Positions 48,184-55,942 of a stretch of 64,000 bases of DNA are shown here, piece after piece. Origin of the DNA: Mesoterricola silvestris (lineage in GTDB: Bacteria; Acidobacteriota; Holophagae; Holophagales; Holophagaceae); NCBI RefSeq assembly GCF_030295405.1, contig NZ_AP027080.1, positions 620,001 to 684,000 of the forward strand, in the 5' to 3' direction. Numbering within the stretch: position 1 is the stretch's first letter; each line of letters opens with the position of its first letter. The position numbers and the translations under genes are program-made. The notes under the pieces were generated by a model that worked only from the letters and a program-made list of their open reading frames with translations, had not been told where the DNA came from and made no database searches.

Positions 48184-51100
48184 CTACTTCCGCAGCGCGG
48201 TCCGGATCCTTTCCCAGGCCTTCTTCCAGGTGAAGGCGTCCAGGAGGTCGAAGAAGACCGGGATGACGATGAGGGTGAGGAGGGTGGAGGTGATGATGCC
48301 GCCCACCACGGCACGGGCCATGGGGGCCCGCATCTGGGCGCCGGCGCCCAGGGCCAGGAAGAGGGGGAGCATGCCGCCCACCATGGCGAAGGTGGTCATG
48401 AGGATGGGCCGGAGACGGGTGGTGCCGGCCTCGATGAGGGCGTCCTTGCGGCTCATGCCCTCCTCCCGGATGTTCTGCAGGGCGCGGTCCACCAGGAGGA
48501 TGGCGTTCTTGGTGACCAGGCCCATGAGGAGGATGAGGCCGATGCTCGTCATCATGCTCTGGGCGTCGCCCGTGATGAGCAGCATCATCACCAGGCCCAC
48601 CATGGAAAGGGGGAGGCTCAGCATGATGGTGATGGGGAGCTTGAAACTCTCGAACTGGCTGGCCAGGACGAAGTAGATGAAGGCCACGGCCATGAGCATG
48701 GCGGTGCCCATGTAGCCGGCGGTCTCCTTGTTGTTGCGGGCGGAGCCGGTGAAGGCCACCTCCACGCCTTCGGGGAGGGTGCCCTTCTTCTTCAGGGCGG
48801 CCAGTTTCACGTTGGCGTCGGCCACCACCTCGTTGAGGGTCCGGCCCTCCTTGTTGGTGGAGATGAGGATCTGGGACTGCAGGGCGCGGCGCTGGAGCTT
48901 GGCGGGGGCCGTGGTCTCCTCGAAGCGGGCCACGTTGCTGAGCTTGACCTGGAGGTTGTTGCCGGCCTTGTCCTTCTTGGTGGAGCCCACGGTCATGCCT
49001 TCCAGCAGGTCGCCCCGGGAGCGGTTGGCGTCCGAAAGGCGCACGGTGACGTCGTACTGCTCGCCGGTGCCGGGGTCCTCGAACTTCGCCACGTCCACGC
49101 CGTCCACCAGGGGGCGCACCAGGTTGGCCACGGCCATGGGGGAGACCCCCAGGTCCGAGGCCCGCCGGCGGTCCACGGCCAGGCGCAGTTCGGGCTTGCC
49201 CAGGTCCTTGCTGCTGGACACGTCCACCACGCCGTCGATGCCCTTCAGCAGGTCCCGCACGATGGGCTCGGCCTGCTCCATGGCCCTGCGGTCGGGGGAC
49301 ATGACGGCCAGGGCGATGGGCTTGCTGTCGCCGAAGTCCGAAACGGCGGAGATGTCGGTCTCCACCCCGGGCACGGCCCGGAAGCGGTCCCGCAGCTCGC
49401 GGCGGATGTAGACCATGTCCCGGCGGCGGCCTTCGGAAAGCTTGACGTAGATGGTGCCCTCGGTGATGGTGCCGTTCAGGCCGGTGCCGATGGTGGTGTA
49501 GACGTGCTCGACCTCCTTGTTCTCCTTGCCGTCGGGGCGGGTGGAGATGATCTGCTCGAGCTGGGCCGCCTTGCGGCGGGAGGCCTCGAGGCTGGCGCCG
49601 GACTCCACCTTGAAGCCCACCTGGAAGTCGCCGCGGTCGTAGTCGGGCATGAAGTCGCCGCCCAGGAGGGGCATGAGGACGATGGCCAGGGCGAAGCTCG
49701 CCAGGCCGATGCCCAGCACCGTCCAGCGGTGGCCCATGGCCCAGGTGATGGCGCTCTTGTAGGCCTTCTCCCAGCCGTCCAGCTTGTCGTTGAACCAGTC
49801 CACGGTCTTCATGATGAAGTGGCGGTGGCCGTGGTGGGACTCCTGGTAGCCCTTCTCGTGCTCGGGATCGGGCCACACGGCGCTGAGCATGGGATCCAGG
49901 GTGAAGCTCACGAAGAGCGAGACGGCCACGGCGAAGGCGACGGTGATGCCGAAGGAGAAGAAGAACCTGCCCACGATGCCGCCCATGAAGGCCACGGGGA
50001 TGAACACCGCCAGGATGGACAGGGTGGTGGCGATGACGGCGGGGCCGATCTCCGCGGTGCCCTCCCGGGCCGCGGTGATGTGGTCCTTGCCCATTTCGGC
50101 GTGGCGGGTGATGTTCTCCCGCACCACGATGGCGTCGTCGATGAGGATGCCGATGGCCAGCGAGATGGCCATGAGGGTCATGGTGTTCAGCGTGAAGTCC
50201 AGGACCTTCATGATGGTGAAGGTGCTGATGACGGACACGGGGAGCGTGAGGCTGGTGATGATCGTGGACCGCCAGCTCTTGAGGAAGTAGAAGACGATGA
50301 TGACGGTGAGGATGCCGCCCAGGACGATGGAGACCACGACGTCGTCGACGGAATCATTGATGAACTTGGAGTTGTCCTTGGCCTTCACGGTCGTGACGCC
50401 CATTTTCGCGAGGTCGGGCTTCAGGCGCTCCACGGCGGCGTCCACGCTGCGCACCATGGCCACGGTGTTGCCGCCGATCTGCTTCTGGATTTCCAGGGCC
50501 ACGGCGTCGGTGCCGTCCATGCGGGCCAGGCTGCGCTTCTCCTTGATGCCGTCCACCAGGGTGGCCACTTCGCGGAGCTCGATGGGCCGGCCCTTCTGGT
50601 TGCCCACGACGACGCTGTTGAAGTCCTCCACCTTCCGGGCCTTGGCGTCGACCCGGACGCTGATCTCGCGGGTCTCGGTGAGGAGGTTGCCGCTGGGGAT
50701 GGCCATGGTGTCCTGGCCCAGGGCGTTCATGACCTGGGGCAGGGTGAGGCCCAGGGACTCCAGCTTCTGGGGATCCACCTGCACCAGGATGTTGCGGGTG
50801 GAGCCGCCCACCACCTCGGCCTTGCCCACGCCGGGGATGTTCTCCAGGCGGCGCTTGAGGAACTCGTCGGCGATGCGGGTGACCTCGCGGTTGCCCATGC
50901 CCTTGTGGGCGTCGTCGGGCTTGACGATGAGGCTCAGGACGGGGAGCTGGGCGGGGTCGAACTTCTGGATGATGGGTTCCTTGATGGTGTCGGGCAGGTT
51001 GCGCCGGATCTGGCCCACCTTGCTGCGCACGTCGTCCAGGGCCTTGTCCACGTCGCGCTCGATCTCGAACTCGACGGTGACGGTGCCCAGGCCGTCCTGG

Positions 51101-51351
51101 CTGGTGGAGCTGATCTCCCGCACCTTCTCGATGGGGTTGACGGCCTCCTCGATCTTCTTGATGACGTCCTGCTCGACGGCGTCGGGGCTGGCGCCGGGGT
51201 AGACGACGCTGATGGTGACCACCGGCATGTCGACCTTGGGGAAGCTGTCGAGGCCCAGGCCCTTGATGGAGAAGAGGCCCAGGACCACGAGGGCCAGCAT
51301 GACGCAGGTGGTCAGCACGGGCCTCTTGATGGATAGATCGGAAAGGAACAT
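48184..51351 (-). CDS. RND efflux transporter, inner-membrane pump subunit (AcrB/MdtC-like, HAE1 type)
   Basis: The 1055-residue protein is a resistance-nodulation-division pump driven by protons. It has the twelve-helix layout with two large periplasmic loops. Diagnostic stretches are MFLSDLSIKRPVLTTCVMLA, VDMPVVTISVVYPGASPDAV, AISLAIGILIDDAIVVRENI in helix 4 (the proton-relay Asp-Asp), and a second half with LMGLVTKNAILLVDRAL. The fold and length match HAE1 drug exporters. The gene follows the membrane-fusion gene with 3 bp between them and ends at the 397-bp inverted repeat. The substrate is unknown. Confidence 0.95.
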   Translation of the reverse strand: MFLSDLSIKRPVLTTCVMLALVVLGLFSIKGLGLDSFPKVDMPVVTISVVYPGASPDAVEQDVIKKIEEAVNPIEKVREISSTSQDGLGTVTVEFEIERDVDKALDDVRSKVGQIRRNLPDTIKEPIIQKFDPAQLPVLSLIVKPDDAHKGMGNREVTRIADEFLKRRLENIPGVGKAEVVGGSTRNILVQVDPQKLESLGLTLPQVMNALGQDTMAIPSGNLLTETREISVRVDAKARKVEDFNSVVVGNQKGRPIELREVATLVDGIKEKRSLARMDGTDAVALEIQKQIGGNTVAMVRSVDAAVERLKPDLAKMGVTTVKAKDNSKFINDSVDDVVVSIVLGGILTVIIVFYFLKSWRSTIITSLTLPVSVISTFTIMKVLDFTLNTMTLMAISLAIGILIDDAIVVRENITRHAEMGKDHITAAREGTAEIGPAVIATTLSILAVFIPVAFMGGIVGRFFFSFGITVAFAVAVSLFVSFTLDPMLSAVWPDPEHEKGYQESHHGHRHFIMKTVDWFNDKLDGWEKAYKSAITWAMGHRWTVLGIGLASFALAIVLMPLLGGDFMPDYDRGDFQVGFKVESGASLEASRRKAAQLEQIISTRPDGKENKEVEHVYTTIGTGLNGTITEGTIYVKLSEGRRRDMVYIRRELRDRFRAVPGVETDISAVSDFGDSKPIALAVMSPDRRAMEQAEPIVRDLLKGIDGVVDVSSSKDLGKPELRLAVDRRRASDLGVSPMAVANLVRPLVDGVDVAKFEDPGTGEQYDVTVRLSDANRSRGDLLEGMTVGSTKKDKAGNNLQVKLSNVARFEETTAPAKLQRRALQSQILISTNKEGRTLNEVVADANVKLAALKKKGTLPEGVEVAFTGSARNNKETAGYMGTAMLMAVAFIYFVLASQFESFKLPITIMLSLPLSMVGLVMMLLITGDAQSMMTSIGLILLMGLVTKNAILLVDRALQNIREEGMSRKDALIEAGTTRLRPILMTTFAMVGGMLPLFLALGAGAQMRAPMARAVVGGIITSTLLTLIVIPVFFDLLDAFTWKKAWERIRTALRK

Positions 51352-51354
51352 GGC

Positions 51355-52464
51355 TCACTTCCCCTTTTCGGTTTCGAGCTGGAGGCGGGTGCCGTCGGCC
51401 ACCAGGTCGCGGCCCTGGGCCACGACCTGGGCGCCCACGGGAAGGCCGTCCACGGAGCGCCAGCCGCCCTGGTCGGGGCCCACCAGGATCCGTCTGCGCC
51501 GGGCGACGCCGTTCTCCGCCACGAAGACGTCGGCGTCCCGGCCCACGGCGGTGAGGATGGCGCTGGGCAGGGCGGGGCGCCGGACCTCGCCGTCGCCCAG
51601 GATCACGCCCTCGGCGAAGAGCCCGCTCTTGAGGCGGCCGTCGGCGTTGGGCACCTCCATGCGCACCCGCAGGGTCCGGCCGTCCTGCATGACCGAGCCG
51701 CTCACCTGGGTGAGGGTGGCCTCGAAGGGCTGGTCGAAGCCGGCGATGCGGAAGGATGCCTTCATGCCCTGCTTCACCGCGGCCACGGCCTCGGCGGGAA
51801 GGTCCGCCTGGATCTCCAGCTTGCGGTTGTCCACGACGGTGAAGGCGGTCTGGCCCGGGGCGAGCATCTCGCCGGGCTGGATGAGGCGCTGGGCCACCTC
51901 GCCCGCGAAGGGGGAGGTGATGCGCGACTTCCTCAGGCGGCTCTTGGCCAGGCCCAGGTTGCTGTCGGCGGCGCGGACCATGGCCATGGCGGCGTTGTAG
52001 TTGGTCTCGGCCTGTTGCGCGGACTGGCGCGTGACGCTGCGCTTCTCCAGGAGGCTCTGGGCGCGCTCGTTGTCGCGGCGGGCCTGCTGGGCCTGGGCCT
52101 GGGCCTGGGCGAGCTGGGCTTCGGCGGCCTGGACGGACAGGAGGAGATCGTCCTCGTCCTGGGCGGAGAGCACGGCGCCGGCTCCCACGCGGTCCCCCTC
52201 CTGGACGATGACCCGGGTGACCCGGCCGGACACTTCGGCCTTGAGCTCGGCGCGGTTCACGGCCAGGAGGGTGCCGGTGAAGGCGATGGCCCCCCGGAAG
52301 GAATGGTTCTCCACGCCCGCGAGGGTGACGGGGACGAGGCCCTCCTGCTTCTGGGCGCGTTGGCGGACGATCTCCGCGTGCTTGCGGTACTGGTGGACGC
52401 CGATGGTCCCGGCGATGAGGACGGCGGGCAGGGCCGCGTAGACGAGAATTCTGGGGCTGCTCAT
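51355..52464 (-). CDS. RND efflux periplasmic adaptor (HlyD/AcrA family)
   Basis: The protein (369 aa) is the membrane-fusion subunit of a tripartite efflux system. The N-terminal anchor is SSPRILVYAALPAVLIAGTI. The biotinyl-lipoyl half-motif is LKAEVSGRVTRVIVQEGDRV, followed by a coiled-coil hairpin (~90-160: QAAEAQLAQAQAQAQQARRD). The second lipoyl half is ITSPFAGEVAQRLIQPGEML, and a beta-barrel domain with FDQPFEATLTQVSG and a C-terminal membrane-proximal domain (DVFVAENGVARRRRILVGPD) follow. It ends 3 bp before the pump gene and starts 26 bp after the TolC gene. Confidence 0.93.
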   Translation of the reverse strand: MSSPRILVYAALPAVLIAGTIGVHQYRKHAEIVRQRAQKQEGLVPVTLAGVENHSFRGAIAFTGTLLAVNRAELKAEVSGRVTRVIVQEGDRVGAGAVLSAQDEDDLLLSVQAAEAQLAQAQAQAQQARRDNERAQSLLEKRSVTRQSAQQAETNYNAAMAMVRAADSNLGLAKSRLRKSRITSPFAGEVAQRLIQPGEMLAPGQTAFTVVDNRKLEIQADLPAEAVAAVKQGMKASFRIAGFDQPFEATLTQVSGSVMQDGRTLRVRMEVPNADGRLKSGLFAEGVILGDGEVRRPALPSAILTAVGRDADVFVAENGVARRRRILVGPDQGGWRSVDGLPVGAQVVAQGRDLVADGTRLQLETEKGK

Positions 52465-52490
52465 GGGTTACCTCGTGGGATCCGGGACGA

Positions 52491-53801
52491 TCAAAGGGGA
52501 GGGAGGCCGCAGGAGCGGCGGTAGTCGAAGAGCGCGGTCCAGACGCCCAGCTGGGCCCGGCGGCGCTGGCTCTCCTGCTGGCGCTCGGTGCGCTCGGCCT
52601 GGAGGAGGTCCAGGGACGTGATCAGGCCCTGGTCGTAGGATTCGCGGCTGTTGCGCAGGGCCTCCAGGGCAGCGTTGTAGGCCGATTGGGCCGCGTCGTG
52701 GAAGGCCAGGGCCTTCGCCATCTCGCGTTCGGCGCTGCTGCGCTCCACGGCGATGGCCCGCTCCTTGTCGATGCGGGCCTGGGCCACCTGCTCCAGCTGG
52801 GCCCGGTTCTGGGCGCGCTTGCCGGAGGCCCGGAGCCCGTCGAAGACCGGGAACTTCATGGTGACGTTCACGCGCCAGGTGTCGTAGGGCTCGTGGAAGA
52901 GATTGGGGGTCTTGTTGGCCTGGTACCCGTACGAGGCGTTGAAGTCGAACTTGGGCCTCAGGTCGGACTTGATGATCTGGTCGTTGGCGCGGTACATGGC
53001 CTCCTGGGTCCGGAACTGGGAGATTTCGCTGCGTTCGCCGGTGGACACGGGAAGGCGGGTGTCGGGGGCGCCCGGGTCGCTCAGCTTCAGGGGGGTCCGG
53101 GGATCCAGGCCCAGCTGGCCGTTGAGCAGTTCCATGGCGCGCTTGTAGGTGGCCTCGGCCTGGAGGTTCTCCGGCACCACGCCCAGGTACTCGCTCTCGG
53201 CCCGGAGCCGGTCCAGTTCCGTGGCGCTCTGGGCCTCCAGCTTGGCCTTCACGTCGCTGAGGAACTGCTCGGCGGTCCTGAGGCGGGTCTGCACCACCTC
53301 CAGCTCCGCCTGGGCCGCCAGCACCCCGATGTAGGCCTTGGCCACCCCGTGGAGGGTGTCCAGCTCGGCGGTGGTGTAGGCGAAGGCGGCCTCCTTCTCC
53401 CCCATCTGGGCGATCTTCACCGCCGTGCCCAGCTTGCCCCAGTAGAAGAGGGGCTGGGAGACGTTGGCCGAGGTGGTGTAGACCGTCGTGGGGGACACGA
53501 GGCTGGAGGGCGCCATGCCGAAGGCCCCCACGACGCTGCCCAGGTTGCTGTTGAGCAGGGACACGTCGCGCACGCGGGTGAAATCGCCGTTCAGGGAGAG
53601 CTGGGGCAGGGCATCGGCCCGGGTGCTGGTGATGAGCCCGCGCCGCTCGTCCACGCGGGCCTTGGAGGCCTGGAGCAGGGGATTCTCGGCCCGGGCGCGG
53701 GCCAGGGCCCCGGCCAGGTCGAAGGCCAGGGGCGGCGCCTGGGGCGGGGTGGGGGGAAGCTGGGCCACGTCGGCCGCGGGGGGGAAGAACACCATGGTCA
53801 T
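52491..53801 (-). CDS. TolC-family outer-membrane efflux protein, apparently without a signal peptide
   Basis: The 436-residue protein has the two repeated helical halves of the outer-membrane efflux family (FDLAGALARARAENPLLQAS ... SAATELDRLRAESEYLG and SAYNAALEALRNSRESYDQG). Residues ~275-320 (ASYGYQANKTPNLFHEPYD) are beta-barrel-like. The frame starts ATGACC at 53801, and the ATG overlaps the tetR stop as ATGA. AGGAG is 7 bases before the second ATG at 53795, so that may be the true start. In both cases the N-terminus (MVFFPPAADVAQLPPTPPQA) is Pro-rich with no basic n-region or long hydrophobic core, unlike family members. The upstream frame is TetR sequence, so no signal is hidden there. 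Confidence 0.85.
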   Translation of the reverse strand: MTMVFFPPAADVAQLPPTPPQAPPLAFDLAGALARARAENPLLQASKARVDERRGLITSTRADALPQLSLNGDFTRVRDVSLLNSNLGSVVGAFGMAPSSLVSPTTVYTTSANVSQPLFYWGKLGTAVKIAQMGEKEAAFAYTTAELDTLHGVAKAYIGVLAAQAELEVVQTRLRTAEQFLSDVKAKLEAQSATELDRLRAESEYLGVVPENLQAEATYKRAMELLNGQLGLDPRTPLKLSDPGAPDTRLPVSTGERSEISQFRTQEAMYRANDQIIKSDLRPKFDFNASYGYQANKTPNLFHEPYDTWRVNVTMKFPVFDGLRASGKRAQNRAQLEQVAQARIDKERAIAVERSSAEREMAKALAFHDAAQSAYNAALEALRNSRESYDQGLITSLDLLQAERTERQQESQRRRAQLGVWTALFDYRRSCGLPPL

Positions 53802-54460
53802 GCTCCTGGGAACGCTTCGGGGACCGCGAGGCCCCGGAGGCTGAATTCGGTGATGTGCCGGGCCACGGCCTTGAAATCCTGGGGATAGTCGGGTTCTTTC
53901 CGGATCAGGCGGACCAGCTTGAGGTTGTTGTGGAGGTGGACCACCTGGGCGAGGATGCTGTTCATGTACTCATGGGCCTGGAGGGTCTCCAGGTCGGGCC
54001 GGAGCACCCGGATGCAGGCCAGGAGCCGGTCCATGGTGGGCCGCAGGTGCTCCAGGATCAGGTCGGCCACGTCCTGGCGGGGCGACTGCAGCTCCCGGGT
54101 CACCAGGAGGAGGCTGGCCCGGTCCAGTTCGGTTCCGTCCGCGCAGGCGAGGAGCTCGTCCATGAGGCCCTCGACGATCTCCCCCAGGGTGGCCATGGCC
54201 AGGCGCCGGTCCTCGGGTCCCCCGGTGCCGGCCGGCATGGGGGGAGCCATCTCCGGGCGGGACCGGAAGATGTGCCTCAACGCTTCGGCGTAGAGGCCGG
54301 TCTTGCCGCCGAAGTGGTACTGGACCAGGGCCGAATTGGCCTTGGCCCGCTGGGCGATCTCCCGGATGCCCGTCGCGTCGAAGCCCTTCTCCGCAAAGCA
54401 GAGGATGGCGGCTTCGATGAGGCGGGTCCGGGAGGAGGTTTCCGGGTCGTGCTGGGTCAT
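53798..54460 (-). CDS. TetR-family regulator of the efflux operon
   Basis: The 220-residue protein starts with the TetR HTH (SSRTRLIEAAILCFAEKGFD ... IREIAQRAKANSALVQYHFG with the recognition helix). The C-terminal helical ligand domain (RASLLLVTRELQSPRQDVAD, DLETLQAHEYMNSILAQVVH) resembles the CecR/YbiH subgroup. It is the first gene of the tetR-tolC-mfp-pump operon, coupled to tolC by an ATGA overlap, so it is very likely its autoregulator. Palindromes at 54477-54498 and 54503-54535, just upstream of its start, look like its operators. The inducer is unknown. Confidence 0.92.
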   Translation of the reverse strand: MTQHDPETSSRTRLIEAAILCFAEKGFDATGIREIAQRAKANSALVQYHFGGKTGLYAEALRHIFRSRPEMAPPMPAGTGGPEDRRLAMATLGEIVEGLMDELLACADGTELDRASLLLVTRELQSPRQDVADLILEHLRPTMDRLLACIRVLRPDLETLQAHEYMNSILAQVVHLHNNLKLVRLIRKEPDYPQDFKAVARHITEFSLRGLAVPEAFPGA

Positions 54461-54476
54461 GGGGGCCTCGAAGGAA

Positions 54477-54498
54477 CTTAATCAATCGGATGATCAAG
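54477..54498. promoter_or_regulatory. Candidate TetR operator 1
   Basis: CTTAATCA ATCGGA TGATCAAG is a palindrome with eight-base arms and one mismatch. It lies 17 bp before the tetR ATG and shares TTAATCAATCG with operator 2. Both sites lie within a 60-bp AT-rich patch of the divergent promoter region. Confidence 0.7.
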
Positions 54499-54502
54499 CT
54501 TC

Positions 54503-54535
54503 CTTGATCTTAATCAATCGTTTGATTGGGTCAAG
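54503..54535. promoter_or_regulatory. Candidate TetR operator 2 (AATCAATCGTTTGATT)
   Basis: AATCAA TCGT TTGATT at 54512-54527 is a perfect six-base-arm palindrome, inside a looser CTTGA...TCAAG pair (54503-54535). The sequence style matches known CecR/YbiH-type TetR operators. It lies between tetR and the divergent small gene, so it may repress both. Confidence 0.75.
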
Positions 54536-54592
54536 GACTTTGTTCCGGGAGGCCCGTTCCGTGCTATTCCTGTAAGGCATGAGGAGCGCGTG

Positions 54593-54931
54593 ATGCTGTT
54601 CTACATCTCTCTGTACGTCCTGGCGGCCATCCTGCTCTTCCAGGGCACCCAGCTCCTGGGCGAACTGTCCGAGCCCCGGGAGGCCCTCCCCTCCGAGGTG
54701 AGGCCGGCCTCGCCCTGGGCCGCCCGATGGGGCGGTTTCCTGGTCACCTACGGGGCCGCCATGATCCTCACCGGGATCCTGAGCCACGGCTACGACTGGT
54801 TCCAGGGCTCCCTGGGCCTCCTGAGGGGCTTCGGCGTGGCCATCGAGACCCTGTTCGGCCTCTGGCTGGTCTTCGGGCGCAAGGTGGACTACACCCCCGC
54901 CCCCGGCGCTCCGGCCCCCGCCCACCACTGA
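54593..54931 (+). CDS. Small membrane protein of unknown function
   Basis: GAGGAG lies 4 bases before ATG 54593, which decides the start over a GTG one codon upstream. The 112-residue product has a hydrophobic N-terminal segment (MLFYISLYVLAAILLFQG), a loop, and two further helices (GGFLVTYGAAMILTGILSHG and GFGVAIETLFGLWLVFGR), then a Pro/Ala/His tail. I recognise no family. It is the first gene leaving the TetR operator region, and the next gene follows 11 bp later, so the two are probably co-transcribed and may be under TetR control. Confidence 0.65.
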   Translation: MLFYISLYVLAAILLFQGTQLLGELSEPREALPSEVRPASPWAARWGGFLVTYGAAMILTGILSHGYDWFQGSLGLLRGFGVAIETLFGLWLVFGRKVDYTPAPGAPAPAHH

Positions 54932-54942
54932 AAAGGACCCCG

Positions 54943-55506
54943 ATGACCGCGGCACCCAAGGCCCCCAAGAAGGAAAAGGAAAAGCGCCAGACGCCCGAAG
55001 AGCGCCTGGAGGCCATGCGGTACAACCACATGATGTACGGCCCCACCGAGGGGGAGCTGAAGCTGGCCCCGAAGAAGATCGACTACGGCATCTCCTACAT
55101 CAAGCACCCCAAGTTCCAGAGCCTCCTCACCGCCTTCAAGCGGGGCGCCGAGTTCAAGTTCGACGTCACCGCCACCGGCAAGGTCTACACCATCGCCACC
55201 GACGGCTCCCACATCACCGTCAACGGCAAGGTCCTGTTCTACTCCCGGATGCTGAACCGGTACGAGAACAACCTCCTCCTCAACAAGGCCACGGCCATCC
55301 AGAACGCCACCTCGGACCCCCTGGTGCACCTGGTCTTCGCCGTCCTGCGCAGCTTCCCCGAACTCGCCGGCTACCAGGTGAACTACCTGAACAAGAAGTT
55401 CTGGAACGGCAGCGAGGTCCTCGACACGGGCCAGGTGGAGGAGGACGCCAACCTCCTCATCGGCTCCTTCAAGCACAACAACACCCTCGAAAAGCCCCGC
55501 AGGTAG
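54943..55506 (+). CDS. Hypothetical soluble protein (187 aa)
   Basis: The N-terminus is Lys-rich (KAPKKEKEKRQTPEERLEAM), then a likely globular part with repeated aromatic strands (IDYGISYIKHPKFQSLLTAF, FKFDVTATGKVYTIATDG) and a helix-rich end (LVHLVFAVLRSFPELAGYQV). No cysteine or catalytic motif stands out. It follows the small membrane protein by 11 bp. The stop at 55504-55506 lies 4 bp before the large 432-bp inverted repeat. I do not recognise it; a search of protein families would be the first check. Confidence 0.65.
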   Translation: MTAAPKAPKKEKEKRQTPEERLEAMRYNHMMYGPTEGELKLAPKKIDYGISYIKHPKFQSLLTAFKRGAEFKFDVTATGKVYTIATDGSHITVNGKVLFYSRMLNRYENNLLLNKATAIQNATSDPLVHLVFAVLRSFPELAGYQVNYLNKKFWNGSEVLDTGQVEEDANLLIGSFKHNNTLEKPRR

Positions 55507-55510
55507 ATTC

Positions 55511-55942
55511 GGGCGGGTTCCAGTTCGGCGCGCCGCGGGTTCGGTGACGCAGGCAAGCTGCGTCACCGGAGGGCTCACCGCTGCGAGTTGTGGTGGAGTG
55601 TTCGCACACTCCGGCTTCATTGGGGGGGTGGGCGGCGGGAGGAGCTCCTCTCTCCGGGAAGGCCTATCCATCGGGGGTACGCTGCGAGTGGTCCTGGCGG
55701 AGGGTGGATTCGCGCCGACGCTGACTGGTCAACGTCGGCGCGAATCCATCTTCAAGGCCCGCGACTCGCAGCGTGGCCCTGACGCGTAGGTCCATCCGGA
55801 GAGCCTCCGCCTCCGGTTCACCACCCCGCGCAGCGAAGCCGGAGTGTGCGAACACTCTTCCACAACCCGCAGCGGTGAGCTTTCCGGTGACGCAGCTTGC
55901 CTGCGTCACCGAACCTGCGGCGCGCCGAACGGGAACCCGGCC
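55511..55942. repeat. 432-bp perfectly symmetric inverted repeat filling a convergent intergenic gap
   Basis: The symmetry centre is 55726.5 along the whole length, with no insertion or deletion. The outer 108 bases (55511-55618) match the reverse complement of 55835-55942 with about 8 differences. A middle ~80 bases per side are diverged, and the inner ~40 bases pair again (CGCTGCGAGT and the perfect 14-bp stem at 55707-55720/55733-55746). Each arm contains two more hairpins: GGTGACGCAG-GCAAG-CTGCGTCACC at 55543-55567 and GGAGTGT-TCGC-ACACTCC at 55595-55612, mirrored at 55886-55910 and 55841-55858. It spans the gap between stops at 55506 and 55943. Mirror ORFs of 81 codons on both strands are a consequence of the symmetry. 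Confidence 0.92.

Noticed and set aside
47878-51336. 1152-codon plus-strand frame opposite the RND pump
   Set aside because: It is the complement of a clear RND protein and has a Gly/Asp/His-rich translation typical of shadow frames.
55544-55909. Two 81-codon frames inside the palindrome as genes
   Set aside because: They are mirror images created by the inverted repeat, have no ribosome sites and show Ser/Arg-rich unordered sequence. Kept only as a finding to test.
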